NCBI GenBank assembly: GCA_963576735.1
Contig: OY755177.1
Span: forward strand, 6,324,001 to 6,388,000
Reading direction: 5' to 3'
Origin: Bedellia somnulentella
Lineage: Eukaryota > Arthropoda > Insecta > Lepidoptera > Bedelliidae
DNA: 64,000 nucleotides
Shown here piece by piece: positions 10,491 to 21,871 of the stretch. The translations under genes and the position numbers were made by a program. The notes under the pieces are model-generated. The model had not been told where the DNA came from and did not search any database. It saw only the letters and a list, made by a program, of their open reading frames with translations. How positions within the stretch are numbered: the first letter of the stretch is position 1; every line of letters begins with the position of its first letter.

Positions 10491-11186
10491 CTGTACTATA
10501 AAAAAAATTTGGAAACTGCGGCATTTAAATTGCTTACATAAAACGAATAATTTTAATACTATTTGATTCCTGATTAACTTTATAATATTATTAAATTCGT
10601 GCATAATTGATAAATTACATTGATTATTCCATATTTCATCAACCCTTTCGAAGTTACATAATATTTGTATTCTCTAAACATACCAACAGAGAAATCCGTA
10701 AATAAACGTAATTACGTATGTATGTCTCAAATTAATTGAATCTTCAAAAGTACTTACGTTGATGCCTCAAATAAAACTTTTGCAAATTTCCTTTATCTTG
10801 AGCTAAAAGTTTTCCCAATTTACCCTATTCATTGAACTTTAGCGGTTTCCTATTAAAGTTACGAAAACGTTATATAAAACCGAGATCTTGTTCTCTTAGT
10901 TTCTTTTTGATGAAAAATTACTCGGGAAGCCACTGCGCATTTTAAGTTTTTGTTTCTAAAGTGAACTATTATGTTGAACGACTTTACTTTTTTATGATTA
11001 AAACTGTATTCAAACATTAATAATCGGTCAAAAGCTCTTCGGACCATGCACAAAGTAGTTACTACATATTCACGCTTATTGTTACGACTATTATAGTCAT
11101 TAGATAGGCTGATGATCTTGACAAAAACAAACACTTCATTTACACTCATATTGTTTTCGTTTATGCCTTTTACAATTTCGACGCTT
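10491..11186. other. Gene-free AT-rich stretch
   Basis: No supported gene; the minus-strand 96-codon frame at 10859-11149 has no recognisable motif. Confidence 0.5.
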
Positions 11187-11378
11187 AGCTGTGAGGTGTC
11201 GGTTTAGAATAGCACTCCCCAGTTCCTTCCCGTAAGAGGGCAGTTGAAGAGATTATTTGGCGTTGTGGACCCATCACCGAAACCCATTTCACAATTTTTT
11301 CCAAGAGTGGCTGAAAAATTTCCTATTCCGATGTTCTAGCTTCTGGGGCTTTAAGCCAAAAGTACATGTATGTATATT
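11187..11378 (+). repeat. SINE-A copy with internal deletion
   Basis: The head AGCTGTGAGGTGTCGGTTTA and the GTGGACCCATCACCGAAACC and GAGTGGCTGAAAAATTTCC blocks are followed by a diverged 3' end with ACATGTATGTATAT. About 40 bp is missing between the head and the central block. Confidence 0.8.
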
Positions 11379-11669
11379 TCAACTTCCAAAGCCTGGCTTT
11401 TTAGCAATTTCTCAAGTTTATATTGTATGTGAATATAAAGACTTGGTGTAAAAGTAAACTAATAGTCAGAAAACAAATTTACAATTATCGTAGTATTCTT
11501 TGTTCACCTTCTTATACTTAACTGCACAATGTTGCATAGTCCTTACATATATTATATATACCTATAAGAAAACTATTTTATCAGCAAAAAAATATCCATT
11601 ACAAATACACATTTACAAATATTTATTAGTATCATTTGTTTTCATATATACTATTCCGGCCAACCTCTC

Positions 11670-11787
11670 TAGTTATGTATACATCCACCCAAGCAAGAGA
11701 GGTTCGCTACGATCGTACAAAGTGGCAACGGACAGTATCTGCCTACCCAAACGAGAAATAATGGCGTCAGGATATGTATGTATGTAT
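11670..11787 (+). pseudogene. RTE LINE 3' end fragment
   Basis: In one frame the segment reads QAREVRYDRTKWQRTVSAYP then NEK and a stop. This corresponds to the last ~30 residues of the RTE ORF at 35838-36377 (EAREVCQDRTKWRSIVSAYP). The stop is followed by ATGGCGTCAGGATATGTATG and an ATGT-repeat tail, the same 3' end. A strongly 5'-truncated RTE copy. Confidence 0.85.
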
Positions 11788-12267
11788 AAACCTATATTAT
11801 TTCACGGTTTTGCATTAGATAAAGAAAACTTTTTAAAGCTGACTTAAACATTTAAAATAATACTAAGTAATATTTTTTTTCATTATTCATAAATATTCGT
11901 GAATTACAGATTAAAAAGTGCGTTAAAAAATTTAGATTTATGAAGTTGAGTTTCTCTATCGTAAACTTGCCCTGCTCATGGCCTCTTGAACTTTTAACTG
12001 GTTATTCTCAAGACGGAAACTTACTTTAGTTGCAATTACTGCCTAGGCTTTGCAGGACTATTTTGGAACGAATTATGACAACCATTACTCTTCTTTCGAA
12101 GTAAGAGAATAAAAAATATTAAGTTAAGGTTTCTATGAGAGATATTAAGACTACTTTACTTCTTCTTTAATAGCCTAGTGGGAACCCCAACAACCCTCAT
12201 GCAGGAGACGTTAGTCCAAATATTGAGTCAGGTTTTTTAAGTCAGTCGAGGATTAAAATATTTTAAA

Positions 12268-12445
12268 ATGTGAGGAGAAAGATCGTGAGGAAACCCACAT
12301 CACTGAGTTTTACTAAGCATTGTATATAAACCTGCCCCTATCATATGGATACACTGTCCAAGAAAAACGGTGACAAATATGACAGTAGATGTAAAACATC
12401 ATTAGTACCTCTGCTACCCCTTCGGGTACAGCTTGAACGTTAAGT
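12268..12445 (+). repeat. SINE-B (tRNA-derived) fragment, body only
   Basis: The body contains GATCGTGAGGAAACCCACAT, GAGTTTTACTAAGCAT, CCTGCCCCTATCA and GTACCTCTGCTACCCCTTCG in the same order as the full SINE-B at 33800-34146. The tRNA-like head is missing. Confidence 0.75.
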
Positions 12446-12915
12446 TGAGAATTGATACTCCGATTATATTAACTTGAAACTTTGAGCTAATAGGATTTCA
12501 AAAGCGATGAAACTGCATGTTGTCACGTAAGTGCGCATAACTTGGTGCAAGTTAGTATATACGTGTATCAAGTAGATGAATGTTGACCACTCCCCATGGA
12601 TCTAACTTGTTTGAAAGTATTTACAACTCACACTAGCTTGTAGATGACGTCGATTTTCTTAAATTTAATTTAACAATACCCTTGGTTTTTTATAAACCAA
12701 ACTTTTCTATTAAGATGATGAAATCTGTATTAATGAATCCGCCCTATAAATAAAAAAAAGTTGCCAATCAATGTGTATCATTACATCAAACTTATTACAA
12801 TACAAAAAAATATCAAATTGATCACTTTTGTCGCTATTAAACTGTGCAAGTATTCATGTTCACCCTAAAATTCATTTTTACGTTGATGGTCACAAGGATT
12901 TTTTCGTTTCAAAAC

Positions 12916-13161
12916 ACATACAAACATATACTCACGGCTATATTTCCCCAGAAGGGGTAACCAGAGCTAAGGAATTATAAATTCCTCAGCCACTTTTGGA
13001 AGTTGAGTGGGGAAAAGATGGTATAAATAAAGGTTTTTGGTGATGGGTCTCCAACCGCATCGCCCAAAAATCCAATAAAAAGCCCCAATACCCTTAGTCG
13101 CATCTTACGACACCCGTGGGTAGAAAGGGGTAGCGACATTCTAAGCCGGCACTACACGGCA
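12916..13161 (-). repeat. SINE-A copy, full length
   Basis: Complete from the tail (ACAAACATATACTCACGGCT) through GGTGATGGGTCTCCAACCGC to the head (TTCTAAGCCGGCACTACACG). It belongs to the ACACCCGTGGGTAGAAAG subtype. Confidence 0.92.
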
Positions 13162-13298
13162 TGGGTTTTAAAACACAATATTGAAAAAAAGTTAAATTCA
13201 ATGTTACTTCAAAACTTTGTAGAATGCAATGCAATTGCAAAAATAGCGACGCATTTATTGACAGACAGAGAGCCAAACGACTGAATGACGCAGTAACA

Positions 13299-13640
13299 GG
13301 GGCCCAATTCTACACGACCATCTTTTCTGTATGACGGTCTTAGGTGTATCAAAACTGTGGTTTTGGCATTCTCGAAGCAAAATTGACAAATGTCATTTGT
13401 GTCACTGTCACAATAGTGAGACAGCTAAGATCTTATTTGCTATTCTACAAGGCCATTTTACGTCACTTTTTGACACATTGACGTATTTGGTATTCTGCAA
13501 ATTAACGATTTTTTTCAGCGTTATGATGATTGAACGAATGATTCACCAAATCGGTATTCTAAGCGTTTTTAAGAGTTCTTTTGACAGCTGTCTGAAGCTA
13601 CAATCCACCATAATGCTACAGTTTTTCCCCTAAAAAACAA
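13299..13640. repeat. Possible DNA-element copy with GGGGCCCAATTCTACA end
   Basis: Starts with AGGGGCCCAATTCTACACG. The same terminus, inverted, closes a stretch at 18690-18712 (TAGAATTGGGCCCCT). Inside are several short TGACA/TGTCA-type inverted words. I could not find a clean opposite end, so the boundaries are uncertain. The 100-codon frame at 13331-13633 has no recognisable domain. Confidence 0.4.
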
Positions 13641-13989
13641 CAGTAGCTTTTTGTGTATTGTTTCATACATTCGAAAAAAAATTTTTTTGGTGGAAAATGA
13701 TTATGAATATTTATTTGAATGTATTTACACATATTTTATTGGATTTTATTTACATTTTACTGAAAATTTAAAGATATCAATAAAATATGCGTTTTTTATG
13801 ACAATATTTTTTCTGATAAAAATATCTTATTCAAAGTTCGAAAATATTTCAAATGTATCGAAGTAGATTTCGTTACAATGTGGCTCAATGAAAATCGATA
13901 TGATAAATGCAGTTACACTTATTCAAGAAAACGTTAACTCATTATGAGGTCCCAGTCAAAGTAGATATAAGATAAATATGTTTTTAAAT

Positions 13990-14232
13990 TATCATGGTTG
14001 TTAACGGTGAGGGAAAACATCGTGAGGAAACCCACATGGCTGAGTTGTACTAAGTCATGTGACAGTGTATTCGTACAAAACGGTGATTGGCCTGCCCCCT
14101 ATCACGTGAGTACACTGTCTAAGCAAAACGTGGGTACCTTCTCTGGAAACTAGATGGCGCTAGCCATGTGAGTTCAGAAGTATTGGTACCTCTGCCAACC
14201 TCTTCGGGGATAAACGGCGTGAACGTTTATGT
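13990..14232 (+). repeat. SINE-B copy, body
   Basis: TCATGGTTGTTAACGGTGAG, GAAACCCACATGGCTGAGTT, GTCATGTGACAGTGTATTCG, TATCACGTGAGTACACTGTC and TACCTCTGCCAACCTCTTCG follow the order of the full SINE-B at 33800-34146. The tRNA-like head is missing, as expected for 5' truncation. Confidence 0.85.
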
Positions 14233-14257
14233 TATGTTTATGTTTTGATAGTAAAAC

Positions 14258-14478
14258 AGCAGAATAACACTACCCCATTTCTACCGGTGGGTGGTCATGA
14301 TAATAGGTGTGTATGGGCTACCCTTAGTGATTTCGCGTGGGCTTTCTAGTGATTTTTGGTCGATATGGTTAGAGAGCCCGGCACCAACAATTATTTATTA
14401 ATACCATCTTTTCACCACTCAACTTCCAAAAGTGACTCAGGAATTTCTCATTCCAAAGCCTTTAAGGCATTTACAGTA
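14258..14478 (+). repeat. SINE-A copy, diverged
   Basis: AATAACACTACCCCATTTCT, CCGGTGGGTGGTCATGATAA, CCACTCAACTTCCAAAAGTG and AGGAATTTCTCATTCCAAAG keep the SINE-A order. The tail is lost, and a short word resembling TGGGCT..AGTGATTT appears twice inside. Confidence 0.75.
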
Positions 14479-14772
14479 GTACAGACCTAAGCAGAGGTTC
14501 CCAAACTAGGCTAGGTCTGTATTATGGGAAACCAGTTTATATGTATGCATGTCAGTTTCATCACCAACACCCCTATGATATTTCGTGTGATGATATATAG
14601 CCTACGTTACTTTTGAATAATTCCAACGTTTAATTTAAAATAATATTTTTTATATCGGTTGAGCTATTGGGGAATTAGGAACCTATACATACAAACAAAT
14701 ATCTCTCCTTTTGGAAATTTGATATTATAGACAAGAGATTTTGAGATGATTGGCTGATTAGTGTACAGTCGG

Positions 14773-15030
14773 ATATATATACATACATACATACATATAC
14801 TCACGGCTATAAATCCCTAGAAGGGGTAGCCAGAGCTAAGGAATTGGAAATTCCTAAGCCACTTTTGGAAAATTGAGTGGGGAAAAGATGGTGAGATAAA
14901 GGTTGTTGGTGATGGGTTTCCGAATACATCGCCCAAAAATCTCTTAAAAGCCCCAATACAGTTAGTCGCCTCTTACGTACACCCATCGGAAGAAATGGGG
15001 AAGTGCTATTCTAAGCCGACACTACACAGC
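14773..15030 (-). repeat. SINE-A copy, full length
   Basis: Complete from an (ACAT)n tail through CACGGCTATAAATCCCTAGA to the head CTAAGCCGACACTACACAGC. It belongs to the TACGTACACCCA subtype. Confidence 0.93.
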
Positions 15031-15110
15031 AAATATACACTACACAGTATATATACACTACACTATATATATATACTACAGTGTATATATACTTTGTATA
15101 TGTATGTATA
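15031..15110. repeat. Cryptic TA/CACTA simple sequence next to the SINE-A head
   Basis: Repeats of TATACACTACAC and TATATA follow the SINE head word ACACTACACAG, as if the last bases of the head had expanded by slippage. Confidence 0.6.
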
Positions 15111-17497
15111 TATTAATAGGCTTAAGGTAAAATAAATGTCAGGATCATGTGCGGCCACATTACGAAAATCGAAAACATTATAGGTTGCCTATGTACTAAA
15201 CGTATGCATTGTAAATTATGCTAGGTAACGACAATATAAAGTCTAAGCGAAAACAGTTAAGCTTTTCGTTTTATAACGTTTTAATAACTATTAACGTTGC
15301 AGTTAGCCCTCTAAAAAAGTTATTCCTAATTAAAATATCACAGTTATCATGCCAGTAAATATTGGCCCTAAGAAACACAGGCGTATATTCAAAGTATAAC
15401 AATACTCGTGCAAATCCGAAATGGTCCACTAGTAAATTAATAAAGAAACAAGTATCAAGAACATATTATTTATTATATATTTGTAACTAAAGTAGAATCA
15501 CTAAGACGAGCAAAGAACTTTTAATACAAGTTTTGGTATGATAAATATACGCTTTATTATTTGTTAGCTTCTCCTACATGATTTGAAATATAAATGTATA
15601 TTCTTGGGTAATTTTCAGTTGGTTGATATCTTCCGCAAGGAATTCTTATAAAATAGAGACACCATATGAATGTTCCAGTTTGAAAACTTTAATTAAGCTT
15701 CATCGTCACGAATAATTGGTACCAAAATCACTGATAGCATATTCATCGTTAAGTTCGTATCATACGAATAGTTCCGCAAACAAATAATGTTTGATATTAA
15801 CCAGTCCGTTAAATTAATTATTATTCGGTATAAGAAATTTATTCATTAGTTTTCAAAATATGTAATAATGAAAATGAAAATTGACTAATTATATTTTTTT
15901 TGTTTGTTTATTGTTTTTTTTATTTTTTTTGTTATTGGCGGTATCTGCCGAATATTTTTTCAGCAATTTCGCCACAAACAGCGTGATTTAGTCTCGCATG
16001 TGAATTTTAGTTGTAAGGATTTTTATCATTAAAGCGAAAAAAAAATTATGTATAAAGAATGAAATTATTAAACAATTAGATCTTGAAGGTATTTAATCAA
16101 TGGTTAAGTAAAGACTAAGTTAAGAATTATTTATATTTTGGGAAGAACATAAAATTAAAGAAAAAATAATAATGAAATCCCATTATCGCGAATCCCAACT
16201 AATTATGTCATGCTTATTGTTATTTTCCAAAAATTATCTTTCTCCTATTTTTTTTCTTTTTAGCTTTGGGTATATTTACAAGCAGCCTTTTTGGCTCAAT
16301 TTAAATATAATTTATTTAATAACCTGACAATTCATACTTGGTAAACATTGGAAACATATTTTAAATCATTTACAATTAAATTTTGAAGAAATAATTGAGA
16401 TCTAGTTACAAAATCGGGGATGATTCTAGATTAAGAGCATAGGGTACATAATAAATAAAGTGGTAGGTATTTGCAATATCAATATTAGAATAAAAATGGC
16501 AATACTGGATTTAAAATCATTCAACTCAATGACCGAATGAGCAAGAAACTGGGCTAAAACGTCAAAATTGGATCACCATACCAGAGACATACACCTAAGA
16601 TACATCTTAAAAAGATTGTGAATACCCATTAAAAAGTTCTATTAAGTTTGCATTGTGACGTTTAGTGACATGTGACAGAATTTTGACGGTTTTATGTCAA
16701 ATTATGACAGTTGGAAAAAGTTTTTTTTCTTAAAGCGAGTTCGTGTTTGGCCAAGAATTTATGTAATGAGTTTGTAAGAAAAAGTTTGACTTTACTTTAA
16801 ACAGACCGCAAAAATCTTATCTTATAATCACGACTTATTATAAACAAACATAAGGCAAACTTAAAAAAGTCTAATATTTCAGAAAAAAAAGGTCTTGAAA
16901 CAAAACACAAAAAACTCTTAAACGTGCCACATTTTATCTAACAAATATTTATTTCATCATTAATTAAAGATAAATAATTCAATAAAAATAATAAATTCAA
17001 GATTTTCTCTATCAAAATAAAAAAAAAATTAAAAGAAAATGATACAAACCTACTTGCGTAAACTCACGAGATTAGTTCCTATCGGAGTAGTCAGAAACTG
17101 TTAATTTTGTTGGATTTGTACGACCCTGGCTAACTTATCTAGCTTCTTCTAGTTTAATGAATCTTTTACACATGCTTTTTTATTCTTTACACTTCGGACG
17201 TCTGACAGGTTGTGTGAAAAATTTAAATGTATTTATTTGACCAATTTGTCACTGGCACAATTATAACAATTCACTACTAACTTATCTGTAGAATATAAAA
17301 CAGAGCAAAAGAGAGTCATTTTCAAAACGCAGGGTACCTATAGAGACTTTGAGGAAAAGAAAAAACAATTTTTTTACTAACATTGAAAACAGCCTTTAAA
17401 TTCGCGCTTGTACATCAATAAAAAATTTGGGTTAGGTTTGTTTCAATGAAAACTAGTATTTTTCCATATACTAATACTAAGGCAATAATATTTTTAA
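15111..17497. other. Gene-free AT-rich stretch, 2.4 kb
   Basis: No open frame, RNA gene or abundant repeat recognised. T-rich runs occur at 15890-15935, and 16630-16720 has several GTGACA/TGTCA words like those at 13299-13640 and 18420-18712. This is one of the longest repeat-poor blocks in the window. Confidence 0.5.
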
Positions 17498-17680
17498 GAC
17501 GGTTTGGGCATGATAAGGATGAATAGGTAAATTGGATGTATAAAAACCCAATGTGGAAGGCACTGGAAAGTGGTGTTAGTAGAGGACGACTACGGAGGAC
17601 ACAATCGGACCAAATAGAGAGTTTTCTCAAAAAGGCAGGCGGCTTCTGTAATAATGTCATGCCTAGAAGACATTCCATTA
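17498..17680 (+). pseudogene. RTE LINE C-terminal fragment
   Basis: Translation gives RRFGH-like residues, then ESGVSRGRLRRTQSDQIESF and LKKAGGF. These align with the WFGHIER and NFSRGRPRRTHLDQIESVLKKAG segments of the RTE ORF at 35838-36377. A stop follows the WFGH block, so the copy is dead. A 3' tail of the same family lies next to it in the opposite orientation at 17706-17773. Confidence 0.8.
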
Positions 17681-17705
17681 AAATAAATGATAGTTACGGA
17701 GTAGG

Positions 17706-17773
17706 TACATACATACATAAATACATATACTCACGCCATTAGTTCCCATTGGGGTAGGCAGAGACTATCGATG
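17706..17773 (-). repeat. RTE LINE 3' tail, solo
   Basis: ACATACATAAATACATATAC, TCACGCCATTAGTTCCCATT and GGGGTAGGCAGAGACTATCG form the reverse complement of the RTE 3' end (ATAGTCTCTGCCTACCCCAA... ATGGCGTGAGTATATGTATG). Confidence 0.85.
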
Positions 17774-17939
17774 GCCATGGAGTAGGTACCCGCATAAATT
17801 TAACCATTTACGTACCCATACAATTTTAATTTTTTATACCGATGAAATCAAAACTCAGCTCTTTTTTTTGAGACTTCACTTCATCGGTTTGAGTTTAAAT
17901 TCTCGTTGGGCCTTGACCAATGTCTTTTTTATTTATTGA

Positions 17940-18040
17940 GGACGTTAACCGTGAGGGAAAATATCATGAGGAAACTATTATAGCTGAGTTGTACTTAGTT
18001 CTGTCATGTGACAATGTATTTGTAGATACATTGTTACAGG
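17940..18040 (+). repeat. SINE-B fragment
   Basis: GACGTTAACCGTGAGGGAAA, CATGAGGAAACTATTATAGC and GTCATGTGACAATGTATTTG match the 5' part of the SINE-B body. Confidence 0.75.
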
Positions 18041-18052
18041 TTTTTAATTTTG

Positions 18053-18352
18053 CTATACATATACTCACGGCCATAAATCCCTAAAAAGGGGTAGCCACAG
18101 CTTTAGAGCTAAAAACTTCTCAGCCACATTTGGAAGTTAAAAGTCAAAAAAGTCAAAAAGTTTATTTTTCAAAATTAAGTTAAAAACTAACATTTTTTGA
18201 ACGTCAAATTTTTAAATTTATCATTAGTCCGTAGTTGATATGGGAGATGATGGTAGAAATAAAGTATCGTTGGTGATGGGTCTTCAACCGCATCGCCTAA
18301 AATCACTTTAAAAAGCCCCATACCCTTAGTCGCCTCTTACGAAACCCATGTA
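18053..18352 (-). repeat. SINE-A copy split by a CR1 LINE tail
   Basis: The SINE 3' end is at 18053-18138 (TATACTCACGGCCATAAATC ... CCACATTTGGAAGTT). The rest resumes at 18233 (AGTTGATATGGGAGATGATG) and runs to CGCCTCTTACGAAACCCATG. Between them 18139-18232 is a CR1 3' UTR fragment flanked by AGTT on both sides. The head is cut off at the right. Confidence 0.9.
18139..18232 (-). mobile_element. CR1 LINE 3'-end fragment inserted into SINE-A
   Basis: Reverse-complemented, this reads GGACTAATGATAAATTTAAA, GACGTTCAAAAAATGTTAG-like, AAAAATAAACTTTTTGAC and a second TTTTTTGACTTTT unit. It is nearly the same as 46393-46480, the 3' end of the full CR1 copy. Only about 95 bp was copied. AGTT flanks both sides (18135-18138 and 18233-18236), a likely 4-bp target duplication. 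Confidence 0.9.
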
Positions 18353-18419
18353 AAGAATTAACCTATAATAAAATATTTCGGTCGAATCTTCTAGCAGAAA
18401 GTACTCATAAACTGTACAT

Positions 18420-18712
18420 AAAATTTAAATGATATTTCTTTAGTCTTAGGCGATGGTACAGAAATAGGTACAGTTATTGCGGTAGATTTTTAAGATCACT
18501 GAAATGACAACACTTATTTGACTTATTAAAGAATGAATAAATGTCTGATTTGGAATGTCAAAATTGACAAAACCATGCTCCGGCAGCTAAGACAATAGAA
18601 CCGATTACGTTGTAACGACTAAAAATGGAGATACAGTATTGTACTTATTTGACCTACAGACTGTATCAAAACGGTGACGTTTCTTAAAATTGTAGAATTG
18701 GGCCCCTGATCA
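18420..18712. repeat. Possible DNA-element copy ending TAGAATTGGGCCCCT
   Basis: The right terminus (18694-18712) is the inverted equivalent of the left end at 13299. The interior has TTGACAAAACC- and TGACGTTTC-like words in common. The left boundary is not resolved. Confidence 0.4.
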
Positions 18713-18996
18713 AATTCAATTTGAGACGTGAAAATTGGGGAGGGTTCGAAATGACACTCCGAAATACATTCGAAGATTTATTCTGTTCTCTAGTTATAAT
18801 GAACACACATGTTTTAACAATTTTGCTATTTTATTCCGAGAAATAATTTGTCAAACTATATAAAAACGTAAGACAGTTACGGTACTTTCTTAAAAATTAT
18901 TATATGAAACGCAAGATCAGATTCTTCAAAAATATTTTTATTCCGTAAATATTTAAAAAAAATCTATAGACACGATTACTAAGTTAGTTTTAATGA

Positions 18997-19251
18997 TACA
19001 TACATATATATGCATACATATACTCACGGCTATAAATCCCTAGAAGGAGTAGCCAGAGCTAAGGAATTAGAAATTTCTCAGCCACTTTTGGAAAGTTGAG
19101 TGGGAAAAAGATGGTGAAATAAAGGTTGTTGGTGATGGGTCTCCAACCGCATCGCCCAAAAATCCCTTAAAAGGCCCAATACCGTTAGTCGTTCCTTACG
19201 TACATCCACCGGAAGAAATGGGGTAGTGCTATTCTAAGCCGCCACTAAACA
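18997..19251 (-). repeat. SINE-A copy, full length
   Basis: Runs from the (ACAT)n tail through ATACTCACGGCTATAAATCC and TGGGTCTCCAACCGCATCGC to the head CTAAGCCGCCACTAAACAGA. Confidence 0.93.
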
Positions 19252-19310
19252 GAATTTTAGTGATACGTAAACGATAAAAATAAATAACAATAACAATATA
19301 ATTAGAATGT

Positions 19311-19449
19311 TTTGTTCATGAAAACCTCACGTGGGGATTATTACTAAAGTACTGATAAATAAAGGACAGAAATATTTCGACGGGAGCGTATACCCGGAGG
19401 TCGTGGGTTCGATCCCCGCCGGTGTCGAAATTTTTCTTTCTTTTTTAAT
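19311..19449 (+). repeat. tRNA-related SINE-C copy
   Basis: Contains a B-box-like GTGGGTTCGATCCCCGCC preceded by GGAGCGTATACCCGGAGGTC and followed by GTGTCGAAATTTTTCTTTCT. Upstream is TTGTTCATGAAAACC...GTGGGGATTATTACTA. The same arrangement recurs on the minus strand at 36519-36650, so this is a dispersed family. It is not a tRNA gene because no acceptor or anticodon arms can be drawn. Confidence 0.8.
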
Positions 19450-19637
19450 AAGTTATTACAAATATACTTTCAAGATCGATTTGAATAATGGAGCAAAGGG
19501 TTAGGAATTTTGATGAAATGTTGCCAATGTCACCAAACGAAGTAATGTGTAACATTTTAACGAGCAAGAACGTTTAGTGATTGCACTTCAGTACAATTTA
19601 AGTTTTATTTCTGAGTCATCAATCAAGAATTTAATCA

Positions 19638-19864
19638 TATACATACATACATATACTTACGGCCTTATACTTAAGGAATTAGAAATTCCTCAGCCACTTT
19701 TGGAAGTTGCATGGGGAAAAGATGACGAAATAAAGGTTGTTGGTGATGGGTCTCCAACCGCATCGCACAAAAATCCCTTAAAAGCCCCAATACCGTTAGT
19801 CGCCTCTTACGTACACCCACCGGAAGAAATGGGGTAGTGCTATTCTAAGCCGACACTACACAGC
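19638..19864 (-). repeat. SINE-A copy with short deletion near the 3' end
   Basis: The tail TATACATACATACATATACT is followed directly by a shortened 3' block, losing most of the CTGGCTACCCC part. The centre and head (CTAAGCCGACACTACACAGC) are intact. Confidence 0.92.
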
Positions 19865-20633
19865 AAATATCTAATCATATAATGAAGTTTAAACTTCGCA
19901 TGAAAGAAACTTACTACACAACATATCTTAAAAGCTTCAAAGGAGCTACTTAAAATATAATGTTATAACGCTATTATAATTAAGTAAGAACATTTTAGCC
20001 CCGACGCGAAGTTGGCCAACTCTAATTAAGTTAACTAAGCGCACAACAATAAAGTTGCTATTACTTAGGCAAAATAGTTAAGGCATTTGTCTGCTCCTTT
20101 GTAACCTGGGTTTCGACTAATTCTTTTGTTTCGTTTCTATTTACTTGTTTGACTAAGAACGAAATTCACTTGCAACAATACAAAGCGCTTAGTCTAGTAA
20201 TCTGACTAATATATTGTTACAAAGGAGTTTTTTGTTTGTTTGTGTTTAATGAAATGATGAGCTGTGAAGTGAAGGCTTAGAGCAATGGCTTCTTAGACTT
20301 TTGGAGCTGCTTAAGAGATTGTTAGGCCTTAAGGCTAGAGAACCATCTAAAATTATTTTATTTTGTATAGTCTTGCACCCCTAACTTTCAAAAATGGCAG
20401 TTTTTATAAAAACTAAAGCATCGACTACCTCGTTTCGGAATTTTCAGCCATGAATAAATAAAGATATTGATGGAATAAATTTCACTACGTTTATAGAATT
20501 TGTGTTCATCGGACAATACGGCTTGTTCCTAGTCTAACAAAGTAGAATTATTGTGAATCCCACTTAATTTAATCACCTGGACTTTCATTTGTTTAATTTA
20601 ATAAAATCTCACTTACTTTTCGCGGACGTATTA
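19865..20633. other. Gene-free stretch
   Basis: AT-rich, with no gene or repeat recognised. Confidence 0.5.
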
Positions 20634-20778
20634 CTAGGCGACTAACGATTTTGATGCCTTTTGAGACCCATCAACCAACATCCTATGCTATGTAATACAA
20701 TGTGTTCCCACTAAACTTTCAAAAGTCTAAAGCTTTTGCTGACCCATTTTTGGGATTAGAAGCCGTGAGCATAGATAA
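20634..20778 (+). repeat. SINE-A copy, degenerate and head-less
   Basis: TAGGCGACTAACGATTTTGA, TTTGAGACCCATCAACCAAC, TAAACTTTCAAAAGTCTAAA and GACCCATTTTTGGGATTAGA keep the SINE-A order, ending in AGCCGTGAGCATA. Confidence 0.65.
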
Positions 20779-21047
20779 TTCTGCAATGATACTTAAATCC
20801 ATACTAATATTATAAATCGGAAAGTGAGTTTGTTTTTTGTTAGTTTGTTTATTTGTTCCGCTTTCACGCCGTAACTACTGAACCGATTGCTTTGAAATTT
20901 TGCAGACGTATAAGCCTAAATTAAATAATAGGGTTTAATTTTTATTCCGGTAAAAAATATGTTCCCGAGGGAAAACAAAAATATTGTTTGCCTGCTGGAT
21001 GGTTTAGAGATGACACTGTGTGTCGTTTTAAACAAGGTAATATATTG

Positions 21048-21269
21048 GGATTTCCATTTCTTCCGGTGGGTGTAAGTAAGAGGCGACTAACGGTATTGGG
21101 GCTTTGAAGGGATTTTTTGGCGATGCGGTTGGAGACCCATCACCAACAACCTTTATTTAACCATCTTTTCCCCACTTAACTTTCCAAAAGTGGCTAAGGA
21201 GTTTCTAATTCCTTAGCTCTGGCTACCCCTTTAAGGGATTTATAGCCGTGAATATATGTATGTATGTAT
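21048..21269 (+). repeat. SINE-A copy, 5'-truncated
   Basis: Begins inside the head (TTTCCATTTCTTCCGGTGGG), then GTAAGAGGCGACTAACGGTA, GCGGTTGGAGACCCATCACC, and ends in TATAGCCGTGAATATATGTA plus (TGTA)n. Confidence 0.92.
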
Positions 21270-21577
21270 TATATATTGCAAACGAATATAAACCTGTACA
21301 TTCAGAAGCTAAATGATACTTGATGAATCCTTGAAAATGAGGAATTTTCAATGGTTCCCTCAGGAGCATCAAAAAACATTAACTCATATATGGCTCAACA
21401 TATTGCAGCGATTATTTTTTTTCATCGATGGTTTTCACACCAATATATTCGTTAAGGGTCATTTTCGAAAGGGTTTCATTCATTTTCATCAAAATAAATG
21501 TACATTTAAATGACAAATTTGTTTGTCAATACTAAAACTGATATAAAATAAAGCGTATTAAACATTTTACACCGCCC

Positions 21578-21690
21578 CGGTAACGTCCCCGTGGCGTAGC
21601 GGTATAACTAACTACTATGAATATTTAATTAGAACTATTATGAATCAATCGTCCCGGGTTCGGGTGATTCAAACTTTTTGTAAAAAAAAA
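21578..21690 (+). repeat. tRNA-like segment (SINE head) interrupted by AT-rich sequence
   Basis: GTCCCCGTGGCGTAGCGGTA resembles a tRNA D-arm with an A box (TGGCGTAGCGG). GTCCCGGGTTCGGGTGATTC resembles a B box. They are separated by about 40 bp of AT-rich sequence in place of an anticodon arm, so this is a pseudogene-like SINE head and not a tRNA gene. Confidence 0.55.
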
Positions 21691-21871
21691 GTTTTGTTAG
21701 CTTAAAATAGCAACCACTATCCCTTCACTACAGCGATTATTTTGTATGAAGATCCACCACTAACCAGCCCCATATTCCCGAGTAATCGCTGCAAGCTCTC
21801 CCAATATCACCAACGGTCCGTGCGTAAAAATTTAGTCCACGCGGACGAAGTCGGGGGCATAAAGCTAGTAT

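Larger units (their letters stand above)
20799..21871 (+). mobile_element. Composite non-autonomous repeat (ACTAATATTATAAA...AAGCTAGTA type) with nested SINEs
   Basis: Starts CCATACTAATATTATAAATC, continues GTTCCGCTTTCACGCCGTAA and CTGAACCGATTGCTTTGAAA, and ends CACGCGGACGAAGTCGGGGG...AAGCTAGTATAA. These two ends are familiar from very abundant lepidopteran dispersed repeats. The interior is interrupted by a SINE-A (21048-21269) and a tRNA-like segment (21578-21690). The word GCAGCGATTATTTT / ACAGCGATTATTTT occurs on both sides of the tRNA-like part. The class of the element is uncertain, and no coding sequence is seen. Confidence 0.65.
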
